From: Gimesia maris
GTDB lineage: Bacteria; Planctomycetota; Planctomycetia; Planctomycetales; Planctomycetaceae
Length of the DNA stretch: 64,000 nucleotides
NCBI RefSeq assembly: GCF_008298035.1
Contig: NZ_CP042910.1
Location: 4,479,001-4,543,000 of the forward strand
Reading direction: 5' to 3'
Shown: positions 1 to 9,724 of the stretch, one piece after another
Numbering within the stretch: the first letter of the stretch is position 1
How the letters are laid out: the number at the start of each line of letters is the position of its first letter
Program-made: the position numbers and the translations under genes
Notes under the pieces: generated by a model
The model's input: the letters and a program-made list of their open reading frames with translations, nothing else
What the model was told of the DNA's origin: nothing
The model's database searches: none

Positions 1-2
1 CA

Positions 3-101
3 GGGGCATTAATCCATGTGAGAATCGGCAAACTTCAGGATTCGGTCCAGGAGCATACGGGCGAATTTCTCGAGATCCTGGAAGACTCTCGTAAGTCGTG
101 A
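3..101 (+). CDS. C-terminal end of an ExbB/TolQ/MotA-type proton channel subunit (partial)
   Basis: Only the last 32 codons are present, ending in TGA at 99-101; the 5-prime end lies outside the window. The visible residues are mostly hydrophilic (a Q, E and D-rich helix ending in KS). On their own they do not identify the family. The assignment rests on context: an ExbD/TolR gene begins 20 bases downstream, and ExbB/TolQ partners normally sit immediately upstream of ExbD. If so, it would be the inner-membrane stator that couples proton flow to envelope work. Confidence 0.5.
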   Translation, partial: GALIHVRIGKLQDSVQEHTGEFLEILEDSRKS

Positions 102-121
102 TTCACTAAGGTATACAGAAC

Positions 122-598
122 ATGGCGCGTAAGAAATCATTATTTAACGGCGATTCCGATGGCTGGAAGAAGCGTCCGGCTGCCGGAGCGGGTAACGACC
201 TCGACATCACGCCGATGATCGATGTCACATTCCTGCTGTTGATTTTTTTCATGGTCACTTCAACCATGCAGGCCACCCAGGATTCTGATGTCCCCGTTGC
301 CCGCCACGGTGTCGGCGTCGATACGCGGGGTTCCACCATTGTCCTGGTTCACAATGATGGAAACGGACTCAACGGTCAAAGTGTCATCGAGTTGAAAGAA
401 GCTGGCGGCGCAACCGAAGTCTCGCTGGATGAACTGACGGCTCGCGTTCGCGAACGTGTGCAGAACGGGGTCATGGATGTCATTATCAAAGCGGATCGTG
501 GTGTTCCGCATGGATTTGTACAGGAGGTCACACGCGCCGTGACCGAAGTGGATGGCGTGAAATTTTATATTGGAATTGAAGAGAAGAAAAACAACTGA
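122..598 (+). CDS. ExbD/TolR family biopolymer transport protein
   Basis: A 158-residue protein of normal ExbD length. It has a short cytoplasmic N-terminus, one membrane helix and a periplasmic domain. The hallmark is the segment PMIDVTFLLLIFFMV around residues 31-45, in which Asp34 is the conserved proton-carrying residue of ExbD/TolR. Family knowledge: ExbD works with ExbB as a proton-driven motor that energises outer-membrane proteins. It begins 20 bases after the putative ExbB tail, and a second ExbD gene follows after 68 bases, so the three probably form one operon. The final periplasmic stretch (VDGVKFYIGIEE) fits the usual end of the ExbD fold. Confidence 0.9.
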   Translation: MARKKSLFNGDSDGWKKRPAAGAGNDLDITPMIDVTFLLLIFFMVTSTMQATQDSDVPVARHGVGVDTRGSTIVLVHNDGNGLNGQSVIELKEAGGATEVSLDELTARVRERVQNGVMDVIIKADRGVPHGFVQEVTRAVTEVDGVKFYIGIEEKKNN

Positions 599-666
599 TT
601 TTTCAGCGGGAAAGAACGTAATACAGATGAGAACACTCCTACAGGTACTCAAATACTGAATCTCAT

Positions 667-1830
667 ATGCCAATCAAGTTTTATTGTAAAAAGTGTGGTC
701 AAAGGCTGAGCATTACCAGCAAAAGAGCGGGTAAGGCTGTCGCCTGTCCTGCGTGCCGAAGCCGGATCACCATACCATTTGAGAGCGAGGACAAGCGCAC
801 TGATCCGCCGACAACGGCTCCCGCTGCGGAAGAACCACCAGTCCCCCCTCGCAAAAAACATCCAGAGACTGTCCCCACTCCTGCCGCAGACACTCCTCTG
901 GATGAAGAACAGGACCAGCTACTACACGACCTGGACGACCTGGGGCCGATCGGCGAAAGCTGGGACGAACTGCTCGCCGGTGACTGGGAACAGGAACCAG
1001 AATCGTTCCCGCAGCCTGAGCCCGTCGTTTCTGACGAGTTGAAAGAACCTGAACCTCCTGTGGAAGAGGAGTCGCCTCAACTTGAATCTTCTCCCGTAGA
1101 GTTTTTTGAAGAAGAAGTGGAGCAGGTAGAGGAAGTCGATGATACTTTCGCTGCCGAGCCGGAGACTGAACCAGTCGCGGAGAGTGAACCAGCGGTATCT
1201 CCGGAAGTGATGGATCCGAAAATCCCACTCGAATCAGTGCCCGAAGCTGTCTCCAGTGAAATCGTACGTGAGCCTGAAGAATCAGCTGTTTCTCCCATTG
1301 CATCAACAGAGACAGCCCCAGAGACTGCGACGGCTGTTAAAAAGTATTTTCCCCCCGAAGAAGACGATGAGGACGACGACGATGGTTTCTCAATCCGTTC
1401 TGCCGATTCCGAATTTGAAGAGATGGATCTGACGCCGATGGTCGATGTCACGTTTCTGCTGTTGATCTTTTTTATGATCACCGCTTCGTTCAGTCTGCAG
1501 AAAAGCATTCAGGTGCCACCACCCAATCCGGACGAGGATGGCGTCTCCCAATCCCTGCAGACACTGGATGACTTCCGGGAAGAATCCATCATCGTCGAGA
1601 TCGACAATAATAACGGTATTTATGTAGACGACACCAAACTCTCCAATCCTGCTGAAATTGTCCAGGCGATTCTGGACCGGCGCGACGCGGACGGAAAACC
1701 AAAATCAGAACTGGTACTCAGTGCGCATAAAGCAGCGCGACATGAAACGGTGGTCGCGGTTGTGGATGCAGCGAATGAAGTCGGGATGCAAAAAATCCGG
1801 CTCGCCTCTTACAAGGGGCCTGAAGACTGA
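667..1830 (+). CDS. ExbD/TolR protein with N-terminal zinc ribbon and long acidic linker
   Basis: A 387-residue protein with three parts. Residues 1-38 hold two CxxC pairs (Cys7/Cys10 and Cys27/Cys30), as in a zinc ribbon. Residues 40-245 form a low-complexity, Glu/Pro-rich linker that is probably disordered. Residues 250-387 are an ExbD domain with the membrane motif PMVDVTFLLLIFFMI and the conserved Asp260. The C-terminal part aligns in layout with the ExbD encoded just upstream, so the pair may form a heteromeric stator. What the cytoplasmic zinc ribbon and 200-residue acidic tether bind is not visible. The next gene starts 65 bases downstream in the same direction. The ExbD domain is clear; the zinc ribbon rests on cysteine spacing. 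Confidence 0.88.
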   Translation: MPIKFYCKKCGQRLSITSKRAGKAVACPACRSRITIPFESEDKRTDPPTTAPAAEEPPVPPRKKHPETVPTPAADTPLDEEQDQLLHDLDDLGPIGESWDELLAGDWEQEPESFPQPEPVVSDELKEPEPPVEEESPQLESSPVEFFEEEVEQVEEVDDTFAAEPETEPVAESEPAVSPEVMDPKIPLESVPEAVSSEIVREPEESAVSPIASTETAPETATAVKKYFPPEEDDEDDDDGFSIRSADSEFEEMDLTPMVDVTFLLLIFFMITASFSLQKSIQVPPPNPDEDGVSQSLQTLDDFREESIIVEIDNNNGIYVDDTKLSNPAEIVQAILDRRDADGKPKSELVLSAHKAARHETVVAVVDAANEVGMQKIRLASYKGPED

Positions 1831-1895
1831 TCCGTATCAGTCAGAACACTCCTGCAATGCACGCCTATGACCTTCAAAAAAGATAAGTATCTGAA

Positions 1896-4800
1896 ATGGC
1901 AAGTTTAGAAATTTCATTCCTGTCTGGAAAACATCAGATCATCGAGCTGTCAAAACAACAGCCCGTTTCGATCGGCAGCCATGCTTCCAATGATTTACAG
2001 ATAGATAATGAGAATGTTGCTTCGATGCAGTGCCGGATCAGCTGGAACAAAAAAGGCTTTGAAGTTCTCGCTGCGACCAGTGACGGTATCGAAATCAACG
2101 GAACCATGTCCGGGCGGTCCCTGTTAAAGGATGGGGATCTGATTCGGATTGGAGAGGCGGACATTCTGTTTGTTGATGAAGTCGACCTGCTTGATCTGAG
2201 TGAACCGCTGCCGGATGCTGCAGAAGATGCGGAAAGCTCCATGTATGACCTCAAACCGGTCAGCCAGGATGAACTGGAACTGGTTTTACAGAACCCCCTC
2301 AAACCCAAAGAAGAAACGGCACCCCCGGAAAAGAAACCCCCTAAACAGAAGAAATCCTCAAAAAAGAAATCTGCCAGACAGAAAGAGACTCTCCAGGACG
2401 ATGATGAAGAAATCCTGGATGTCGACGACCTGGACCTGGTTTCCGCTGCGGAAATGCTGACTTATGAAGAACCTGATTCCACTGGCGGTACACCTGCCGG
2501 AACGTTTCTCGCTCGCTCCAGTGAACATGCCTCTGATGAGGAAGAGACAGCTAACGATGATCGTTCGAAAGCACAAAGTCCCCTTTCTCTGAAAGACCGT
2601 GTCCGTCGACGTTCTTCCCGTAACGCAGTAAGACCGGGCGAACGCCAGGTGGTCCGCTCCCCGTTTGTGCTTTCACTGGCAGGTGGTAGCATTCTACTGG
2701 TATTAATCGCCTTAACGTTCTGGTTTATCATTGGACGGGATACCGCAAAGCGTCATTTCGATGCAGCAGTCCAGGAGATGGAAGCTGGTAAATATTCTCA
2801 GGCCATTCAACTGTTTGAACATTTCCTGGAAAATTATAACAAGAGTGACTACGCCGACGAAGCACGGATCATGCTCAGTGAATCACTGGTGGAAAAAGAA
2901 ATCTCCGGCTCGACACCTGCCTGGAGCAGGGGGCTGGAAGCGACGAATCAGTTCATAAAAAAACACCGTGATGATTCTGACTTCAAAGTACTGTATCCGA
3001 CGCTGGTCGACTACGGTCAGCGCATCGCGCTCGGAGCCGTCGAAACAGCCAGCCGCACAAAAGAACGCGATCTGTTAGTCGTATCCAGTAATGCAGAAAA
3101 GATCCTCACGCGTTACAGCCCTCCCGATGCTCCCCCAGCAGACGCCTTAGCCAGAATCAAAGCAGGCTATGAAAAAGCGGAGGCGGAAATTCTGCGTAAA
3201 GAAGTTTTTGATGTCGCCGTCAATCAAATAGAAGAATCCATTAAGCAGAAAAAAACACTGCAAGCTCTGGAACAGAGGCGCCACCTGCTCGATCGTTACC
3301 CCTACTATAAAGATGATCGTAAAATGGCAACGGTATTAACAAAAATACTGGATCTGGAAAAATCGCTGGTGCAGACCAGTAATGCAGCAGTCCCGGCAGT
3401 GACGGAAGACTATCCGGAACCGTTTCCCCAGGCAGTGACGCTCACGCTGCATACGCGATCCCGGTCGAATGAAGTTTCCGATGGTCGGAATGTATTTGCG
3501 ACTGCCAACGGCAGCTGCTTCGGTATCGATTCCATTACGGGAAACCCCATCTGGCGTCGACCGACGGGACTGGATGCACCGTTTGCTCCCTTGACGGTCG
3601 CCGGCAGTGAACCTTCTCTACTGCTGTACGATACGCGTCAGCACGAACTGTTGTGTGTCACCCAGAAAAGCGGAAAACTGGTCTGGCGACAGCCCATGCC
3701 CTCCCGCCCGACCGGGAAACCACTGGTGTACCAGGGACAGATAGTCATTTCCTGCAGTGGAGGTGAGTTGCTCAATCTGGATCTGTTAAAAGGGGATATC
3801 GTATCTCAACTTAAATTTGCCCAGCCTCTCGTTGGCGCTCCGGGGCTGGTCTATGGCGAACAGGCTGTTGCTGTTGCCGGTTTTGAAGCGGTGATCTACC
3901 TGGTAAGCCTGCGTCCCTTTGAATGTCAGAAAGTGGCTTCTCTCGGACATCGCCCGGGTACGATCGGTATTCCCATTCTCTCGATGGGCAAACTGCTGCT
4001 GGTTTGTGAGAACGATCGTGCCGACTCTGCCTTACTGCATGTCCTGGATGGAAACGGACAAAATGCAACACTCAACGGACTGGAACAGGTCCGGATCAAA
4101 GGTCAGGTCCACAGCGTCCCTGTCCTTCGCGGCAAACAGATGTTCTTTCCGACCGTTCCGGAACGCATTACTGCTTTTACTGTCACAGACGAAGAGGGCA
4201 AACGCAAGCTGAGCGAAATCGCATCAGCTCAGTTACAGGATCCCCTTTCCTGCCAGATCTACCTTTCTGCAGGCTCTGGTGGTCAACTCTGGATGTGCAG
4301 TTCTGCATTACGTAAATTCACGCTCCAGAACACGGGCATCACACTGGACAAGAAAAAAATCGCGGACGGCCTGGCTTCACAGCCGATGCAGTTGATCGGA
4401 AACAATCTCTACCTGGCCCGCCGCCTGCTCTCATCCAATTCCGTCATCTTTAGCATCGCCAATCGCGATGAAATGTCGAGTACCTGGAAGTCCATTCTGG
4501 GAACCGACATCGTCGCAACCTATCCCTACGGTGCAGGCGATCAACAGGGGCTGGTCTGCATCACTTCGGATGGTGATATTTTCCGCCTGCGTGAGAACGA
4601 TTTTGAATCAACACAATCACCGTTCAAAGAAAAGCCCAGTACGCAACTCAAGCTCCCCGATTCGCTGGAAGGACCGCTGCAATCAAGCCGTCTGTCGAAT
4701 GGGAAAACAGCAGTTTACTGCGGTGCACCACAGCCGACTCTCTGGATCCTCAACCAGTTCGGACAACTGGAAGAGACAATTGATTTAAAGTCACCCCTCG

Positions 4801-5543
4801 ATGCGCCCCCCGTGCTGATCGGCGATGGGATTGCATTGCCATTTCGAAAAAGTATCGCAGTCTACCGCAAAGGTCGTGGACTGGATTCCGTGCTGGAGCA
4901 TGTGCTGCCGGACGATGTCGATGCCAGCGTGAGCTGGAAACAGCTGATCCCGTCTGACAAAGATCAATGCATTGCCATCACATCGTCCGGCCAGATCATC
5001 TCACTGCAATATCGTACCAGCCCGGTTCGCCACCTGGCGGTCCTTTCCGTCATTGACAAGAAGCAACCGATCGATTTCAAGGCAGGCATCGGAAAAGACA
5101 CGCTGGCGGTATCTGATGCGTCAGGCTTATTGCAGTTGCTGGACCTGAAGTCGCTGCAACCAAAGGCCAAACTGCAGCTGGCCAGCCCGGCAACCAGCGA
5201 TCTCCGGTTAATTGATCCATTTCTGTTTGTACAAACAAAACAGAAATTAAGCTGCTTTAATATCAACCAGGGACTCGAGAAAATATGGAATCTGGATTTA
5301 CCAGACGCCTCTCTGGCCGGTCCCCCTGCGATCATTAAGAACCAGCTCCTGCTTTCTCTGCAGAATGGAAAAGTACAATCTGTCGATTTACAGACCGGAA
5401 AAGTTTCAGCCGAACTCGTCGCGCCTCTCCCGGCCAGCGGTTCGGTAGTCAATCTTGAGAATTTTCTGCTGGTACCAACTATGGATGGCAGCCTCTATCG
5501 AATTGACCAGGCACTGCAGCAGAAAGGTCAGGCGTCGCTATGA
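1896..5543 (+). CDS. FHA-domain membrane protein with TPR-like region and PQQ-type beta-propeller
   Basis: A 1215-residue protein. Residues 1-95 match a forkhead-associated domain (SIGSHASNDLQI, then NGTMSGRSLLKDGDLIRIG), a phosphothreonine-binding fold. A charged, Lys/Glu-rich cytoplasmic linker follows to about 250. One membrane helix lies at about 256-279. A helical region with one recognisable TPR-like unit (KYSQAIQLFEHFLENY) comes next. The last 700 residues are beta-rich, with repeats such as DSITGNPIWRRPTG and TQKSGKLVWRQPMP, typical of PQQ-like propellers used as interaction platforms. Likely topology is a cytoplasmic FHA and a periplasmic propeller. Its stop overlaps the next start by 4 bases (ATGA), indicating translational coupling. 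Its place after two ExbD genes suggests a partner of that motor (inference). Confidence 0.8.
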   Translation: MASLEISFLSGKHQIIELSKQQPVSIGSHASNDLQIDNENVASMQCRISWNKKGFEVLAATSDGIEINGTMSGRSLLKDGDLIRIGEADILFVDEVDLLDLSEPLPDAAEDAESSMYDLKPVSQDELELVLQNPLKPKEETAPPEKKPPKQKKSSKKKSARQKETLQDDDEEILDVDDLDLVSAAEMLTYEEPDSTGGTPAGTFLARSSEHASDEEETANDDRSKAQSPLSLKDRVRRRSSRNAVRPGERQVVRSPFVLSLAGGSILLVLIALTFWFIIGRDTAKRHFDAAVQEMEAGKYSQAIQLFEHFLENYNKSDYADEARIMLSESLVEKEISGSTPAWSRGLEATNQFIKKHRDDSDFKVLYPTLVDYGQRIALGAVETASRTKERDLLVVSSNAEKILTRYSPPDAPPADALARIKAGYEKAEAEILRKEVFDVAVNQIEESIKQKKTLQALEQRRHLLDRYPYYKDDRKMATVLTKILDLEKSLVQTSNAAVPAVTEDYPEPFPQAVTLTLHTRSRSNEVSDGRNVFATANGSCFGIDSITGNPIWRRPTGLDAPFAPLTVAGSEPSLLLYDTRQHELLCVTQKSGKLVWRQPMPSRPTGKPLVYQGQIVISCSGGELLNLDLLKGDIVSQLKFAQPLVGAPGLVYGEQAVAVAGFEAVIYLVSLRPFECQKVASLGHRPGTIGIPILSMGKLLLVCENDRADSALLHVLDGNGQNATLNGLEQVRIKGQVHSVPVLRGKQMFFPTVPERITAFTVTDEEGKRKLSEIASAQLQDPLSCQIYLSAGSGGQLWMCSSALRKFTLQNTGITLDKKKIADGLASQPMQLIGNNLYLARRLLSSNSVIFSIANRDEMSSTWKSILGTDIVATYPYGAGDQQGLVCITSDGDIFRLRENDFESTQSPFKEKPSTQLKLPDSLEGPLQSSRLSNGKTAVYCGAPQPTLWILNQFGQLEETIDLKSPLDAPPVLIGDGIALPFRKSIAVYRKGRGLDSVLEHVLPDDVDASVSWKQLIPSDKDQCIAITSSGQIISLQYRTSPVRHLAVLSVIDKKQPIDFKAGIGKDTLAVSDASGLLQLLDLKSLQPKAKLQLASPATSDLRLIDPFLFVQTKQKLSCFNINQGLEKIWNLDLPDASLAGPPAIIKNQLLLSLQNGKVQSVDLQTGKVSAELVAPLPASGSVVNLENFLLVPTMDGSLYRIDQALQQKGQASL

Positions 5544-8065
5544 GGACATATCGAAATCTTTTTCTGACATTGCTTGTTCTGTTCGGACATTCGTTCATCG
5601 TGGACCGCCCGTTTGCCATCGCTCAAAATGAGAAAAAAGCAGACACGAAACCGGGCTCCGCCACGCAAGAAACGAAGAACGAAGACTCAGACAGTAACGA
5701 AGTGGAAATTCTTCCCAAGCTGGAAGAGATGCAGATCCCAACTGTAGAAGAACTGCTGAAGAAACCACCGGTTGACTGGGTAGTGCTCGAAAATGATTCC
5801 GTGCTGGTCGTCGAACCGATCTATCCCCGACCTGATACATTGGGAAAGCTCGATCTTGCCCTTAAAGAAAGCTACAACTGGCCGAAACCCAAAAGCAAAG
5901 AGGAAATTGACGAACAGCGCAAAATGCGGGCGGACATGAATTTTATTCAGATCACCCTCGTCGATGATAAAGAAAACCCGGAATATCAGATTCAAAGAAA
6001 AAGCGTAAAAGAAGTCATTCATCATGAAGACCAGATCATCAAAAGAATCGATCTGTTATTTCAGGAGAAAGACCTGAAAACCGCTTTTGAACTTCTGCTG
6101 GTGCTCGACCGGAAGCATCGAGACTGGCCTGGTTTTGATCAGCGGCAGAATCAGCTGTTGTTGCTGGAAGCGCAGGATAAACAACAATCGAAACAATATC
6201 TCAATGCCCTGGCTTATGTCCAGGATCTCCACAGTCGCGCCCCCAAATATCCCGGCTTGAGTAAACTCGCTGGTGAAATCATTGATGTGATGATCTCACA
6301 GGCGGTCCAGGAAAAAGCATATCGCAAGGCGCATTACTATCTGAAACGTCTCGAATTAATGTTCCCGCAACAGGAAACTGTGACCAAATGGAAAACCGCC
6401 TTCCTCAATGAGTCGAATTCAATACTGAAAGCGGCGGAACAGGCCGCCAGTCAGCAGCAGTATCCACAGGCGATACACGCCGTGTCTACCGCAGTGGTCA
6501 TCTGGCCCGCCAATCCAAAGCTTCGCGAATCACTGTTGAGATACCAGAAGCGTTATCCGGTAATCAATGTGGGCGTGCTGGAAACCGCACTGGAAGAAAC
6601 ACCTTATTTTCTCGAGCGTGAATCGACCCGCCGCCATCGCACGTTAACTCAAATCCCGCTATTTGAGGTAACCAGAGTCAACCAGACTCCTCATTACCAA
6701 AGCCGTTTTCTGGAACAGTGGGAACCGACCGACCTCGGACGGCGTGCTGACTTTATCTTGCGACAGTCCTATTCTCCCTGGGAGTCGCACCCCCCTTTAA
6801 TTGCTGCTGATATCACGACGTACCTGAGAGAGAAAATCACTCCCGGTACTGCGAAATACGACGAACGATTTGACAGTTATGTCCGTTCGGTCTCATCGAC
6901 GGGCCCCTTCACATTCCGGGTTTATTTTGATCGTGTCCCCCTGCGTACGGAATGGCTGCTCTCCGACCCCGTGGATTCCCCCCCGATCTGGCAGAATATC
7001 TCTACCGCATCGGAGTCTGAAACATCACCGGCCGGGGATGAAATCCTCGCCTCCAGTCGCTTTATAGTCGATCACCAGCACGAAGGGATTGTCAGTTACA
7101 GGCGAGCCGTACCCGAACCAGCTGACCAGCGGGAATACAGTGTTGCCCAGATCAATGAGGTCCCCTATCCCAGTTTCGAAAAATCGTTCCAGGGTTTGCT
7201 GCTGGGAGAAGTCTCGGCGCTCGCTTTTCTGCCGGCCAGGCTGGTTTCCTATTTTCAGGATAGCCAGGAGTTCAATGTCGTACAGAGTGCGATTCCCCTC
7301 ACCCACGTTCTGCAGTTTAACCCCGAGAGCAAACCGATGGAGATCGTTGAGCTGCGACGGGCACTGGCATACGCCATCGACCGGCAAAAGATTTTATCTG
7401 AAACCCTGCTCCAGGGATCTCGACTGCTGAACGGTCGCCTGATTACCGCGCCGTACTTCACCGGACTGCAGGTTTATAACCAGCAGGTTCCTCAACGCGA
7501 ATACCGTTTCCCACTCGCGGTCGCACTGGCCGTGGCTTCACAAAAAAAACTGGGGGGAAAGTTTCCAACGCTGCGCATGCTGTGTGATCCCAATCCAGAA
7601 GCACAGGCAGCAGCCCAGGAAATGATCAAAGCCTGGTCCCAGATCGGACTGAAGGTCGTATTGATACCGAATACTGCTGAAGCCGGAAAAGAAAATCTGC
7701 AATGGGATATCGTCTACCGTACGGTCGCCATGACAGAACCCGTGATGGAGCTCTGGCCTTTTCTGACGGTGGGCAAAGGCGCACAAATCGAATCACTGGA
7801 AATCCTCCCGGACTGGATGCGACTCTCGCTCATTGAACTTGATGAAGCCACAGACTGGGAATCGGCAACGGCACTCATTAAAAAACTGCAGCAGCAGCTC
7901 TACTCGATGGCACATATTATTCCGCTCTGGGAGATCGACCAGTTTCATGTCTTTCGTAAGAACATCAAAGGTTATGCCGATCGTCCCCTGAATTTTTATG
8001 ACAACATAGAGCAATGGATACCGGAACCCTTCTACCCCGATGTGGAATCGTTTACTCAGAAATAG
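5540..8065 (+). CDS. Exported TPR-like protein with family-5 solute-binding-like C-terminal domain
   Basis: An 841-residue protein starting inside the upstream stop codon. The N-terminus has a signal peptide (hydrophobic run LFLTLLVLFG, then FAIAQ). Residues ~160-340 are helical and repeat-like. The second half resembles an extracellular solute-binding protein family 5 (DppA/OppA type): ELRRALAYAIDRQKIL near residue 605 is the family's usual arginine/alanine motif, followed by a lobe with QEMIKAWSQIGLKV and an Asp/Trp-rich end. No ABC permease or ATPase lies nearby, so a classic import role is doubtful. It may be a binding or sensory component of the ExbD/FHA cluster (inference). Confidence 0.72.
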   Translation: MRTYRNLFLTLLVLFGHSFIVDRPFAIAQNEKKADTKPGSATQETKNEDSDSNEVEILPKLEEMQIPTVEELLKKPPVDWVVLENDSVLVVEPIYPRPDTLGKLDLALKESYNWPKPKSKEEIDEQRKMRADMNFIQITLVDDKENPEYQIQRKSVKEVIHHEDQIIKRIDLLFQEKDLKTAFELLLVLDRKHRDWPGFDQRQNQLLLLEAQDKQQSKQYLNALAYVQDLHSRAPKYPGLSKLAGEIIDVMISQAVQEKAYRKAHYYLKRLELMFPQQETVTKWKTAFLNESNSILKAAEQAASQQQYPQAIHAVSTAVVIWPANPKLRESLLRYQKRYPVINVGVLETALEETPYFLERESTRRHRTLTQIPLFEVTRVNQTPHYQSRFLEQWEPTDLGRRADFILRQSYSPWESHPPLIAADITTYLREKITPGTAKYDERFDSYVRSVSSTGPFTFRVYFDRVPLRTEWLLSDPVDSPPIWQNISTASESETSPAGDEILASSRFIVDHQHEGIVSYRRAVPEPADQREYSVAQINEVPYPSFEKSFQGLLLGEVSALAFLPARLVSYFQDSQEFNVVQSAIPLTHVLQFNPESKPMEIVELRRALAYAIDRQKILSETLLQGSRLLNGRLITAPYFTGLQVYNQQVPQREYRFPLAVALAVASQKKLGGKFPTLRMLCDPNPEAQAAAQEMIKAWSQIGLKVVLIPNTAEAGKENLQWDIVYRTVAMTEPVMELWPFLTVGKGAQIESLEILPDWMRLSLIELDEATDWESATALIKKLQQQLYSMAHIIPLWEIDQFHVFRKNIKGYADRPLNFYDNIEQWIPEPFYPDVESFTQK

Positions 8066-8109
8066 ATCGTGTCACTTTTGGCTTCCTCAGTTGAATCTTT
8101 GGGAAAATA

Positions 8110-9699
8110 ATGGCCCCGTTTACAGGTTTGAAATTATATTGCGGTATTCTCATACTCGGGATCCTTTTCGTTCCCGAAACGAAAACGCTATATGCACAGG
8201 CAGCGGCAGCTGAGACAAGCGTGGATACGAACACGCATATCAGTCTGAATCCGTACCGTACCCGCATCGAAATCGCCTGCGATCCGGAATCCAGACTCGA
8301 CGAGTTTGAACGTCAGCAGTTGCATCAAAAGTTATCTCAGATCATCGAACGTTCCGTGGGAGAAAAATGGCAGCTGAATGAATCCGGTGTTCCTCTGCAG
8401 GATGTAAATACAGGTATCTTCGAAAATCGCTGGTTACCACTTTGCACTTCTATCGGGTTGTCACGATTGCAGCCGGAACAGATCCTCGCACGCTACCCGT
8501 CTCAACCATTTGAGAAACTCTTTCTGATTACCATTGAGCCGGCAGGTATTGGCTATCGTGTTTCAGGCAGAGAGTTTGACTATTATTCGCAGCGTCTCAG
8601 CCCGCTGTCTGAGAAAATCACTTATGAAAAACTGTTCCTGGCGGAAACCACGTTTGATTTACTGCGTGATCTGTTTTCCTCTGTCGTGAGCATTGAAACG
8701 GTTGAGGGAGAACTGGTGACCGTCAGCGAGCAGGCCAGCCAGTTCCCCACCCCCGATCCCGAAGTTGCCACTGTGAAAAACAACTCCTTCTTTCTACCAT
8801 TTTTTCGCTATCTGAATCGTGACAGGGAAGTCAAAAACATCCAGATTGTCCCCTGGACCTATCTCCAGATTGAAAAAGTGGATCGCAAACATGCGACCTG
8901 CTCTGTTACATCCGGATTGCGAGGAATTCTGGCCGGCAGTCGGCGGCGGGTTGAAACACTGGCCTTGCATGTCCAGCCCCGTTTCCAGGCAACAGAATTG
9001 TCACTCATTCCGCGGGGGACTTCGACCCAAACTTACGCCGGTATGAAAGTCCAGCTCTCACCCCTCAACCCGCAGGAGGTTCGTCAGCTGCAGATTGCGG
9101 CAAAAAAAGAGAGCGAGGAGACCAGAAAACCGCTGAAAGAACCCGATTATGTGACCGCTGAATTCCTGACCAATCGCAGCGGTTCAATTGCGATCGACGC
9201 AGATCCGGAACAGCCGCTGATCTGGCTGTATATTCGCAGCGGTAAAGCACTGGTTGCGAACGTCCCCTATCTGCCTGGCATTGATTCACAGATCTCGCTC
9301 CAGATTCCCGATGACCGAATTCGACTTGGTGTAGAGGGTGAACTGGCAGTGCTCAATGGAGAACTGATCGAAGCGGTGGCCGAACTTTCCATGAAAATGT
9401 CACGCATTCGCAGATGGGCTAAAAGCGAGGACTGGGATAAAGTCAATACAGGTATCCGGCAACTGGAGAGTGAACTTTCTCCACGAAAGAATTTTCTGGA
9501 TAAACTGAACGCCATTCGGATCTCTGCAGTGGAAGCAGCGCAGGCGCAAAATAATAGAACCGCACAGGCCAGAATTGCCAGCCTCTGTCGCGAAACCGGT
9601 GACCGGATCGACCGTTTTCTAAGTCCCACCGGCATCATAGATCTAAAAACCGAAATCCAGGATTTAAAGCAACTGTCAGGTAATAACAGAAATCGCTGA
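8110..9699 (+). CDS. Exported protein of unknown function
   Basis: A 529-residue protein with an N-terminal signal peptide (LYCGILILGILFVPE, ending near YAQAAAA). I do not recognise a family. The middle is beta-rich with no catalytic motif I can name. The C-terminal 130 residues are helical with heptad-like spacing and may form a coiled coil. It begins 44 bases after the solute-binding-like gene and 25 bases before the MOSC gene, so it probably belongs to the same transcript. The ATG is preceded by GGGAAA, a weak ribosome-binding site. Confidence 0.7.
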   Translation: MAPFTGLKLYCGILILGILFVPETKTLYAQAAAAETSVDTNTHISLNPYRTRIEIACDPESRLDEFERQQLHQKLSQIIERSVGEKWQLNESGVPLQDVNTGIFENRWLPLCTSIGLSRLQPEQILARYPSQPFEKLFLITIEPAGIGYRVSGREFDYYSQRLSPLSEKITYEKLFLAETTFDLLRDLFSSVVSIETVEGELVTVSEQASQFPTPDPEVATVKNNSFFLPFFRYLNRDREVKNIQIVPWTYLQIEKVDRKHATCSVTSGLRGILAGSRRRVETLALHVQPRFQATELSLIPRGTSTQTYAGMKVQLSPLNPQEVRQLQIAAKKESEETRKPLKEPDYVTAEFLTNRSGSIAIDADPEQPLIWLYIRSGKALVANVPYLPGIDSQISLQIPDDRIRLGVEGELAVLNGELIEAVAELSMKMSRIRRWAKSEDWDKVNTGIRQLESELSPRKNFLDKLNAIRISAVEAAQAQNNRTAQARIASLCRETGDRIDRFLSPTGIIDLKTEIQDLKQLSGNNRNR

Positions 9700-9724
9700 A
9701 ACCGCAGACTGAAAAACAAACACC

